Below, one piece after another: positions 1 to 7,900 of a stretch of 16,778 nucleotides of DNA (position 1 is its first letter; every line of letters begins with the position of its first letter). The stretch spans positions 1-16,778 of the forward strand of contig JAOXYB010022814.1 in assembly GCA_028565635.1 (NCBI GenBank), in the 5' to 3' direction. The stretch comes from Phoronis ovalis. Taxonomy: Eukaryota; Phoronida; Phoronidae. The notes beneath the pieces were generated by a model. It saw nothing but the letters and a program-made list of their open reading frames with translations. It was not told the DNA's origin and did no database searches. The translations under genes and the position numbers were made by a program.

Positions 1-1
1 G

Positions 2-76
<75 letters not shown>
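1..76. repeat. Perfect GCATGG hexamer microsatellite
   Basis: The first 76 bases are an uninterrupted period-6 array of GCATGG. The array runs off the left edge of the window, so its true length is unknown. The open frames across it read only Met-Gly or similar dipeptides and are not genes. Confidence 0.97.
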
Positions 77-78
<2 letters not shown>

Positions 79-275
79 GCATGCGTAAGCGTATGCGTAT
101 GTGTATGCGTATGCATATGGATATGCATATATATATATATATATATATGTATATGTATATGTATATGTGTATGTGTATGTGTATGTGTATGCGTATGCTT
201 ATGCGCATGTACATGCGTATACGTATGTGTATGCGTATACGTATACGTATACGTACACATATACATATACATATA
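77..275. repeat. Degenerate continuation of the hexamer array
   Basis: The period-6 phase continues but the unit drifts from GCATGG to variants such as CGTATG, TGTATG and ACATAT, with a pure AT dinucleotide stretch at about 127-148. It ends in CGTATA and ACATAT units near 275. It looks like an old, mutated part of the array in 1-76. Long alternating purine-pyrimidine runs are present. I see no coding content. Confidence 0.9.
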
Positions 276-455
276 GCTGTAAGATGCAGTGTTTTAGTTA
301 CGAACCACTGGATTCGCGGCGCAAAAGTACTGAAACAAACTGAAATCACAAATATGAAATGTATTCTCATACGTGAGACAAGCACTTGGGAATAAATGAA
401 ATTATTCAATAGCTGTTGTTACAAAATTCTTTAGTGTTTAGTATTTTATTTACAG
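276..455. other. Non-coding, upstream intron of zinc-finger gene
   Basis: No gene or repeat is recognised here. It ends in a pyrimidine-rich stretch and TTTACAG, the acceptor of the first zinc-finger exon, so it is most simply the 3' part of an intron of a gene whose earlier exons lie left of the window. Confidence 0.5.
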
Positions 456-548
456 TTATACGAGAATACACGTGCACGTTCCAAAACTGTAGTAGAATGT
501 ACATAACCGAGAACAATCTTAAAAAACACATAGCGAAGATGCATTCAG
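456..548 (+). CDS. Exon 1 of array: single C2H2 zinc finger (C-X4-C)
   Basis: This 93-bp internal exon encodes one C2H2 zinc finger, a DNA- or RNA-binding module expected in a nuclear protein. The acceptor is TTTACAG ending at 455 and the donor is GTAACA from 549. Read with two leading bases, it gives a finger with the pattern C-X4-C-X12-H-X4-H, ending in the motif NNLKKHIAKMH. The C-X4-C spacing is slightly wider than the C-X2-C of the next three exons. One base remains at the 3' end, so the exon is phase 1 on both sides and could be skipped without a frameshift. There is no start codon or stop: the rest of the gene is outside the exon. The gene is not recognised; BTB-zinc-finger genes of the lola type are only a guess. 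Confidence 0.75.
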
Positions 549-728
549 GTAACATTTAAACCGGCGAATGATTTTTAAAATGGGACACGTATGATATATA
601 GGAGAACATTAAAAGGAAACCTCTCAACGTTTTCAAGTGCGCAGTTATGAATGTAGATAATAATTTAAAAATAACAGATATATCTAATAAATTATATTTG
701 TTGCTTATCACTATGCATCTCTTTACAG

Positions 729-812
729 AGCTTGCCTATGCATGTAACGATTGCAATTTGAGATATGCTACACGAAGGCAACTTGGACGGCACATAAAAA
801 ATAAGCATTCAA
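729..812 (+). CDS. Exon 2 of array: single C2H2 zinc finger
   Basis: An 84-bp (28-codon) exon with a TCTTTACAG acceptor ending at 728 and a GTATCT donor from 813. In the phase-1 frame it reads LAYACNDC then a 12-residue spacer and HIKNKH, a canonical C-X2-C-X12-H-X4-H finger. It begins with two bases and ends with one, exactly like exon 1, and is separated from it by a 180-bp intron. A longer unspliced frame through this exon starts at 647 and reads past the donor, but the finger and clean splice sites favour the exon model. The product is presumably a zinc-finger protein; the partner exons and full gene are unknown. Confidence 0.8.
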
Positions 813-1433
813 GTATCTACTGTTACATGATTTTCTATATTTTCGTCATCAATATGATATTCAGCAGTGTAAGACTCTGTTCACAGTCTCGTGCACAAAT
901 ATGGTGACATGTAACACTTCGGTAGAAACGCATTTGTTATAACCGGTTATAATAACGTCACATGTTTTCTACAGACTATTCAAAACACTTGACTAGCAAT
1001 TCTTATTATTCTTTAATTAAACCAAAGGGAAATTAGTCAAACGTCATATTTCTTTTGTCATGGGTGCACGTCAAAAACAATATTATTTTTAAAAATGGAA
1101 ATGCACTTTTTCTATTTACTTTAAAATAGAAAAACATAAGATTAAGTTGGCATCTCGACATACTCCAAATATTTCCTTAAACCGAATTTATTACACAAGT
1201 TTTGACTTGGATACACCCCTTGTAACAGTGGTATTTAGACAATTTCACAATCAACGTTTATAAACTCAAATGAGCCGGGGTCTTCTGGGACTTTTCACTT
1301 TCGGTTGTTCCTAGCGGTCCGGGGACGTTATTTCGCCTTACTTTTCTATAGCGTTATCAAGTTTCGTATGGAAATTCTGCATCCCAGGAATAATTGCTAC
1401 TACTTGTCAGTCGTTAGAACGTTTGTCAATTAG
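813..1433. other. Intronic AT-rich sequence, left part
   Basis: Start of the 1.7-kb intron between the second and third zinc-finger exons. I see no further finger exon on the + strand (no TGY-N6-TGY followed by paired His codons near a usable acceptor) and no recognisable repeat. Confidence 0.5.
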
Positions 1434-1795
1434 GAATGTGTACCCATTTTACATATATATACTGACTTGGGGTTGTGGACCCATAATCTAGCTGCGGCAA
1501 TGTTTGAAATTATGTTGACTTAAACATACCAAAGTACAGCATTAACTCATCTCCTGACACAGCTTTTTTAAGTGGAAACTTTTTTTTAGCTAGTAACATA
1601 AGTATTTAATTATACAAGTAGCAACTTGAAACAAATGCCTCACGAGTTGAGTTAATGCAATGCTTTGGTATATTTAAGTCAACATAATCTCAAATATTGA
1701 CTAATAGTTCTTCCGACGCAGTTAGATTATGTGTACGCATTTTACAGATTGGAATGGTGTTGTGTACGCATAATCTGCGTCGGAAGGAACTATTG
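1434..1795. repeat. Palindromic MITE-like element in intron
   Basis: Imperfect inverted repeat. The clearest pairing is 1499-1553 with 1644-1698, about 55 bp each, both containing a TATGTTGACTTAAA-type core and its complement. The pairing extends outward more weakly (1434-1498 against 1699 onward). The right arm contains its own hairpin: AATAGTTCTTCCGACGCAG at about 1704-1722 pairs with the sequence ending at 1793. No coding capacity. The form is that of a small non-autonomous foldback or MITE element; the family is not recognised. Confidence 0.75.
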
Positions 1796-2058
1796 ATGGT
1801 GTTAGCAATCTTTTATTTTGCTTTAAAGATGCATTTATAAAGCAACATCTATTTCTGCTCCATTTCAAAGAAGTTTAGATCAAATCTGGTGATTAACTAT
1901 ATAACGGGAAAAAGATTTGTTAATATCAGGGGTAAACCCCGCAAAAAAACACATTTTTATTGATTTCAAGGAGGTCCACTAAAAAAAAGCAACCCCTAAC
2001 TACTTTATAACTTTTGCCGACTATGGAAATTATCCCTCAGTATCCGCGATTTTGGGAA
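1796..2058. other. Intronic sequence between two palindromic elements
   Basis: AT-rich, with short homopurine and A runs near 1980. Nothing recognisable. Confidence 0.5.
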
Positions 2059-2316
2059 CGCGCATGCACCTGTTTCCTACACTCGTACCCTTTTCCGAGT
2101 TTCGCACATAAATTCTTGCTAATTGAACCATCCTTTCCGTAGACTCGTAGAAGTTGCCAGGAACTTGTTCAGATTTCCGGTGATTCGAACAGCAGGTCCG
2201 AATCTCCGGAAATGTGTGCGAGTTTGTGCGAGTCTACGGAAACGACGGTTCGAGTAGCAGGAATTTCGGTACGAAACCTGGAAAAGTGTTCGAGTGATAT
2301 GAAACAAATGCGCGAG
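2059..2316. repeat. Second palindromic MITE-like element in intron
   Basis: Imperfect inverted repeat centred near 2190. TTTCCGTAGACTCG at 2134-2147 is perfectly complementary to 2229-2242. Further out, 2081-2096 pairs with about 2279-2298, and a GCGCATG-type motif near 2059 pairs with the right arm near 2310. The centre is itself palindromic (TTTCCGGTGATTCG against CGAATCTCCGGAAA). The open frames on both strands here are by-products of the inverted-repeat structure. Confidence 0.75.
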
Positions 2317-2511
2317 TACAGATTGATGGTTCGCGTCTACGCTGGTTATTATATTCTTTCAAATCTAACACTAAGCAGACATAAGTCATTCATGAAGGGT
2401 TTAAAGTGTACAAACTTGAGCAACCCTCAAGCAATAGCCGTAACAGTATGTTGCCAGTCTAAATCCAATTTACCGTACATGTGCTAACTTTTTTGGTGTA
2501 TTTTGTTACAG
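2317..2511. other. Intronic tail before third zinc-finger exon
   Basis: AT-rich sequence ending in a T-rich tract and TTTTGTTACAG, a strong acceptor for the exon at 2512. No other feature is seen. Confidence 0.55.
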
Positions 2512-2595
2512 ATGCAACATTTAAGTGTGCATACTGTGAGAAACTATTACCTACTGAAGGTGAACGTTCGCTTCACTATGTTGTTGTGCATGCAG
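2512..2595 (+). CDS. Exon 3 of array: single C2H2 zinc finger
   Basis: An 84-bp exon between the acceptor TTTTGTTACAG (ends 2511) and the donor GTAATT (from 2596). The phase-1 frame gives TFKCAYC, a 12-residue spacer and HYVVVH: C-X2-C-X12-H-X4-H. Length, phase and finger position match exons 2 and 4 exactly, which points to exon duplication. The HYVxVH ending is shared with exon 4 (HYVAVH), so exons 3 and 4 look like the closest pair in the array. Together the phase-1 exons could be spliced consecutively or used as alternatives; the sequence cannot decide. Confidence 0.8.
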
Positions 2596-2732
2596 GTAAT
2601 TTTTTTTTCTAGAAATCACTGTTGTGAGATTACGGACAATAAACAGATCAATGTGAAGAGAGTTAGCTCTGTGAATACATCTATATACAATATTGTGGAC
2701 AATATTACATACAGTTGACACTACTTTTACAG

Positions 2733-2816
2733 GCTATACATTCGTGTGTAAATACTGCAGACAGAAGCACAAAACCAGACAAAACCTTCTGAATCATTAT
2801 GTAGCTGTGCACAAAG
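2733..2816 (+). CDS. Exon 4 of array: single C2H2 zinc finger
   Basis: An 84-bp exon with acceptor CTTTTACAG (ends 2732) and donor GTATGT (from 2817), a consensus donor after AAAG. It encodes YTFVCKYC, a 12-residue spacer and HYVAVH: C-X2-C-X12-H-X4-H. The intron before it is only 137 bp. It is again phase 1 on both sides, so the gene continues to the right of the exon; no terminal exon or polyadenylation site of this gene was identified in the window. The following 0.7 kb is non-coding and then transposon-derived. Confidence 0.82.
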
Positions 2817-3497
2817 GTATGTTTTCTTTTCCCTACCCTTACATACTATGATACGAAAACACTTTAGTTGGCTTTAAGATCGTATTAAAGAAAAGGATAT
2901 AGTTAGTTGTATCATTTCAGATACTGATGCTCTTTAAAATTAAAATTGTACAATTTATAAATAAATCCATAAGAGTAAACTGTAGTCCTAGACCTAGCTA
3001 CAAACTTAATTTCAATTCGCTTCTTTATTGACAACTGAGCAGCCTGGAGGTACACATCGCATACTGTTTAGACATTTAACTCAATATTTGTAACAAACAG
3101 AACTACTACAAGATGTAGGATTATACATGCTGACTGGCAACAGGAAGTTAAAGCACGGACACATGATTGTATGCTCATTTAGTTGCAAAGGCCATTCATG
3201 GAGTTTACAGCACAGAGACGTCAAAACAGTTACTTTCATTTAATCTTTATTAATATATAAACTTGCATTAACCATTACCAATAACGCGCAGTGGTATAAA
3301 GGCACGCATTATTTATTGCTTGAAATAAACGTGCTATATAACGAGACACAAAAGGCGTATATTTTCACGGCGCAAACTTCTTCTTTCACTGCAAATATTT
3401 TGTTTTACAAAGAAGTGCTTCACATTTCAGCAAATCAACATCGTAATTACTTAAAACGCAAGTAACTTAAGGCAGGTGGTTACCACATTTCGCAACC
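2817..3497. other. Non-coding, probably intron downstream of exon 4
   Basis: AT-rich with stop codons in all frames. AGTAACTTAAGGCAGGT at 3462-3478 recurs near 4758 and, with one change, near 4082; it lies just outside the inverted-repeat element that follows. No exon, RNA gene or other repeat is recognised. Confidence 0.5.
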
Positions 3498-4047
3498 GGT
3501 GGCGCTGCGAAATTGTTTTTTTGATATTTCTGAATAAATAAGAAGGTTAGGTTTTTAATTTTAACGTGTATTTGTTAAGAATGTCATGACCTTTAACGTG
3601 GCGCTGACTGCTTTTGGCTAAATGGTCACGTGACTTATAGGTGTGTGCTTACCTGTGCTAAAAATTACACCTACTTCAACCAAGTTTCCGCAAGGACAAC
3701 GAGTTCTATAATCTATTTTTTTAGTAAAATTAGTTAATGTGTTAATCAAGGCATACTTCGTTTTTTGCTTCTATTTCAAGTTATAATTTGTTTTCCATAT
3801 AACTCTATTAAAATTCCCTATTTTTGAAATATGTTATTTCTAAAAAACGCCGAAATAGTTTGAGTATGCCATATGTGCAAAAGTAAGTTCTTATTTACAT
3901 GATCTCATAGAACAACTTTCCATAATTTACAAAATGAAGCGAACGTGCGGAACTTAAATTATATTGTTCCTACTTTACTGCAAGCAGCAGTGCTGTGGAG
4001 CACGCTCTCCTTGCTCTGGAGATAAAAAAAACGACGTGTAGTATAAC

Positions 4048-4144
4048 GGAGATAATTCTGAATTATAGCGCGTGCGTCCCATGTAACTTATGGCAGGTTA
4101 AAATGTATTTCCAGACGCACGCGCTATAATTCAGAATTATCTCC
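4048..4144. repeat. Perfect 31-bp hairpin with 35-bp loop
   Basis: 4048-4078 and 4114-4144 are exact reverse complements over 31 bases (core TAATTCTGAATTATAGCGCG). The sequence is the join between the left arm of the inverted-repeat element and a copy of the inner end of its right arm. Confidence 0.92.
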
Positions 4145-4218
4145 CCTCTCTACATATGCCCGTTCTACTACTGAGCACTGTTACTTGCAATAAAGTAGTA
4201 ACGATATAATTCAAATTC
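4083..4218. repeat. Direct repeat, left copy (pairs with 4759-4893)
   Basis: About 136 bp, beginning GTAACTTATGGCAGGTTAAA and ending ATAATTCAAATTC, repeated in the same orientation at 4759-4893 with scattered substitutions and small gaps. The two copies bracket the gag fragment exactly. They are too internal, and lack primer-site or polypurine neighbours, to be LTRs; the repeat is part of the right arm of the surrounding inverted-repeat element. Confidence 0.88.
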
Positions 4219-4758
4219 AAATGTGTTTCGAAGTGTGCACTTTGCTCCACTGATGTGATTGGGTCAACTCTTCGAAATTCACTTAAAATATCTTCCAATC
4301 TACAAGCCAACTTAGCAACAGTCTCGGTTTTCATTTGGTTAGCAGTGTAAAATTTCTCCAAAGCTGATTCAATTGGTAAAACTTTTCCAAAAACCATGTC
4401 TAGTTTCACGATGAGAGTATCTGTGGTCACCTCCTCACCCGAAACACCCATATTTAGTAAAATATCTGCTGCAGTTACTTTCAAGGATCTTCTGATAGCC
4501 ACAAATATGGTTACTGACGAGTAAACACGATCCTTAACTAGACTCGTTACCACATATTTCCACTTTTTATAAGAGGCTTCTCCTTTTGCTGAATCTCCAG
4601 AAAAATATGAGATTTTTGGTGGAACCGACGGGGAAACGTTGGTGATATATGAGCCAGTCGATGCTATTTCAGGCGATGTAGTCGGTAGCCCAGGTAATGG
4701 AACAGTAGGTGGCACATTCATTAACAGATTGGGTCGCGCGGACGTTGATGTTGGTGTA
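4219..4758 (-). pseudogene. gag: Captured gag fragment, PNMA-like capsid (copy C)
   Basis: The minus strand encodes a piece of Gypsy Gag: a Pro-rich lead (MNVPPTVPLPGLP from 4721), then the conserved capsid start KISYFSGDSAKGEASYKKW, AIRRSLK, an FGKVLPIESALEKFY block and RLEDILSEFRRVDP. The same blocks occur at 7897-8340 and 16043-16530. Capsid proteins build the virus-like particle; this piece has no knuckle, protease or polymerase. The reading frame is open through the whole fragment, running on into flanking DNA to 4137, so C is the least damaged capsid copy although it is truncated at both ends. It resembles copy A more than copy B. It sits inside an inverted-repeat element, between direct repeats, and is most likely a passenger rather than a working gene. 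Expression cannot be judged. Confidence 0.85.
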
Positions 4759-4893
4759 GTAACTTAAGGCAGGTTAAAATTTATTTCCAGACGCACGCGC
4801 TATAATTCAGAATAAGCTCCCCTCTCTACATATGCACGTTCTCCTACTGATCACTGTTACTTGCAATAAGTAGGAACAATACAATTCAAATTC
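4759..4893. repeat. Direct repeat, right copy (pairs with 4083-4218)
   Basis: Second copy of the 136-bp repeat. It continues without a break into the right arm of the inverted-repeat element, so this is probably the original position and the left copy the duplicate. Confidence 0.85.
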
Positions 4894-5353
4894 CGCACGT
4901 TTTGGGAAGTTGTTCTATGAGATCATGTAAGTAAGAACTTACTTTTGCACATATGGCATACTCAAAATAGTTTGGCGCTTTTTAGGAATGACATATTTTC
5001 ACGCCAAAAATGATGGATTTTAGGAGAGTTATATGCAAAAAAATATGTTACTTAAAATGGAAGAAAAAATCGAAATATGCTATATGCCAATTATCTTCTT
5101 GAATACACATATTAACTAGTTTCACAAAAAAATTAGATCATTTATCTCGTCGAAGGCGCGGAAATTTAGTTGAAGTAGGTGTATATTTTAGCACAGGTAA
5201 GCATACGCCTACGGGTCACGTGATCATTTAGCCAAATGCAGTGAGTGCCACGTTTAAAGGTCATACAGTTCCTAACAAACACACATTAAAATGAAAAAAA
5301 TAACCTTTTTTATTTATTTACATATATCAAAGAAACAATTTCGCAGCGCCACC

Positions 5354-6033
5354 CGTGTAGTGTATATTTGCTATGGAATCAAGGATTGTTTTATATGAAA
5401 GAAAATAATTATTGTGCATATACGGCATAGAAAATCGCTTTTTTATCTGAATTGGTTAAACACATTTATAGAAAAATAAAATTGAAAACATAATGGGAAA
5501 ACACGTTGAACGGAATCACGTAATGATTCTTAAAATTGGAGCTTTTTATCTATTTGGAAACGTAAAAACGAAATATTACATAATTTGTTGTAGCCTGTGT
5601 CAAAAATACAAAAAAAATGCCTTCCAAGGTAAAACGAAGAACAAGTCTTATTTTTTTTATTGGAATATATGTAAAGGCATCAGTGTTATAAGTTCAACTA
5701 TAAATATGATATTTTTATATTCTTTTCTTCAAAAACAATTAAATAAAATTAAACAGTTAAGTTGGAATATATTAGTAGATTAAATTATTGTCGTTGTGCA
5801 CATGATTCCAGGGTAGAACGCTGTTAATTTAAAGTATATTATATATGTTACCATGTTTCATTTTATTTATTTATTTTACTTAGTAGGCAAATTATATAAC
5901 ACTAGCAACATATTACAATAGTGTACTAAGAAAGTGCTTTAAGTCGTAGGCGTTGTTTCGGAGAGCACTAAATCTAAATTAGATTTATAAATATAAATTA
6001 CATTATAATTAATAATAGTATTATGCTTTACTA
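5354..6033. other. AT-rich spacer without a recognised gene
   Basis: Very AT-rich. A 96-codon open frame at 5493-5783 is low-complexity (Lys, Asn, Ile, Tyr, Phe) and matches nothing I know. No exon with the zinc-finger pattern is complete here. Confidence 0.5.
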
Positions 6034-6882
6034 TTGATCTCATAATGTATAAATAATCGAAATTTCGCAACAACTTTGGGAAAAAACATACTTTCCTTCA
6101 AGGAACCTTAATAAAAGTGAAATCAGTGACGCCACCTCATGTAGAATGTGGTAATTGGAATATGTCAAATGCTCATTTTTTATGAAAATGTTTTAAAAAC
6201 TTGGACGTAAAATTAACATAGAAAACAAGTATCTCGCCAGATGTCGCTGCACACGCTTTACGTAGGAAATCAACACTAAAGGAAAACGGTGGTAATTTGC
6301 GTATCAATTGAGGAGTACACCAACAGTGTAAAACATCTTTTGTCTAGCACTTACGTAACATGCACTTTACTAAGGGACACTCCCAAAAAGTAGCGAGAAG
6401 CATGCCTATTAAAAGCAAACTATCCGATTATACCAAACAAGTTCTAAATAATATTTTGAAACTTAACGAGGAGGAAAACAATAGTCACAAAGATATTTAC
6501 ACTTCGTAAAAGTTATGGAAAAGAAACTCCTATGTGGAATGTTTTGGCAATGTTTTACATGTTACATACAAAACTGTGATAATCATCACACAGTGATTCT
6601 GCATATTTCGTGTGTTTTGGCATAGTCCCTTGAGCACAAAGCTCTGCTACTACTATCATGGTTTTCGGCGACATCTGGCGAGATACTTGTTTTCTATGTT
6701 GATTTTACGTCCAAGTTTTTAAAACCGTTTTCATAAAAAAATCAGCATTTGAAAAATTCAAAATACCACGTCCTGCATTAGGTGGTGTCACCGCTTTCGC
6801 TGTTATTCAGGTGCCTTGAAGGAAATTATGTTTTTCCCAAAGTTATTGCGAAATTTTGCTTATTGATACATTATGAGATCAA
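6034..6882. mobile_element. Second inverted-repeat (MITE-like) element
   Basis: Left arm 6034-6247 and right arm 6668-6882, about 215 bp each, are imperfect reverse complements. The outer end is TTGATCTCATAATGTAT and the inner end ATCTCGCCAGATGTCGC; another shared block is ACATAGAAAACAAGTATCTC. The 420-bp centre has no open frame of note and no transposase. The arms contain TTCGCAA and GACGCCACCT motifs that echo the end of the 3498-5353 element, but the two are not clearly the same family. Target-site duplications are not evident. Confidence 0.82.
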
Positions 6883-7748
6883 CAGTAGTTCCTCCTTTTT
6901 TAGTCTTCTACTTACATGTAAATAGCATTTTCCACGATTTAGTATGCGAAGTTGGCTTAGCAACGAAGCACAAACATAATATGTCTTTGTGGGAAACGCA
7001 GCGCAAAGCACTGTATTTCTAGCTTAAACTGTCTAGTGAATAGACTATGCGTCAGATACTAACGCATCACTGAAAAATGTCCACGTTCAATTTAAGTTTC
7101 CTTCAATCACGATCTGGTTAATAAGTAAAATGCAAAGAGTTATATATTAAAACAACAGGTTATACATTGTCTTTGCGATAATATATATGTTAATGACGCA
7201 AAATAGCGAAAAAATGGCGTGTAATGCGTAACAGCCGAGATCAACATACATGACAATAAGTAATATATTAGGGCCATGTCACCGTATTTGTCCAAAAAAA
7301 CACACTTTTGTTCAATAATGCACAGAACTCGAAGCCAACAAGGGTAAGTGATAGCGTCTGCGCGTTTCACAATCAAAATCGCGTGTTTTAGCTCTAGTGC
7401 CAAAGTGTAATGCTTCCAGAATATATATACTCTCTCACTTCGAAAATGGAAGAAGAAGCAAGTAAAAAGACTCTGATCTTGTAAGTTTTTTGTTATTATA
7501 TACAGTCTATGACATATTCTTAGATGTCAGTTAGTTTGCAGCTATGCAATATGAAAGTACCACTGATTAAGTGGCTCTGCCGGATAAAGTCAGGCCGGGA
7601 TCCGCACGTACAGGGGGATCAGATATTTCATTCCATATTTGGTACATAAGGTCACTGGGCTGATAGTATACCAAACACAAAATAGTAGCTTCAAAACATT
7701 TCTACTTTCGATAATACAGAGACCACCCACCTAGCTCGACAAAATTAG
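6883..7748. other. Spacer without a recognised gene
   Basis: AT-rich non-coding sequence. An 87-codon minus-strand frame at 7140-7403 has an unremarkable, Cys-rich and hydrophobic composition and no motif I recognise; I do not call it. It ends at the inverted repeat beside the truncated retrotransposon. Confidence 0.5.
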
Positions 7749-7900
7749 TCATTAACATATTGGGTGGCGCGGACGTTGACTACACTTGCTTAACCTTGCA
7801 CACAATCCAGAACATTATTTCATGCCAGTCTAACTATTACGTTACTATGACAACAGTAAACAAGTGTAGTCAACGTCCGCGCCACCCAATATGTTAATGA
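7749..7900. repeat. Perfect 40-bp inverted repeat at retrotransposon 5' break
   Basis: 7749-7788 is the exact reverse complement of 7861-7900. The right arm is the region just before and over the gag ATG (GTCCGCGCCACCCAATATG) and continues into copy A; the left arm is an inverted copy of the same piece. The 72-bp spacer between them is unrelated AT-rich sequence. Confidence 0.93.

Larger units (their letters stand above)
3498..5353. mobile_element. Long terminal-inverted-repeat (foldback) element carrying a gag fragment
   Basis: Left arm 3498-4078 (about 580 bp) is the imperfect reverse complement of right arm 4790-5353 (about 565 bp). The outermost shared sequence is GGTGGCGCTGCGAAATTG and its complement; other shared blocks include TTACCTGTGCTAAAA, CACGTGA and TGCCATATGTGCAAAAGTAA. 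No transposase is visible, so it would be non-autonomous. The middle (about 4219-4758) is not its own sequence but a gag piece on the minus strand. No convincing target-site duplication was found at the outer ends, so the exact limits may be a few bases off. The superfamily is unrecognised. Confidence 0.8.

Noticed and set aside
3-395. 130-codon and 80-codon open frames at the left edge
   Set aside because: They only translate the hexamer repeat (Met-Gly, Tyr-Val, Tyr-Thr dipeptides).
2119-2487. Overlapping open frames on both strands
   Set aside because: They lie on a palindromic element, so frames are mirrored; no domain is visible.
4083-4893. The 136-bp direct repeats as LTRs of a small element
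   Set aside because: No primer site, no polypurine tract, no TG...CA ends; one copy continues into the arm of the inverted-repeat element.
5493-5783. A fifth zinc-finger exon (HVERNH and CSLC motifs in a 96-codon frame)
   Set aside because: The His pair precedes the Cys pair, no matching partner half exists at the right spacing, and splice phases do not fit the array.
7140-7403. 87-codon minus-strand frame
   Set aside because: No motif, poor composition and no neighbouring exon or start context.
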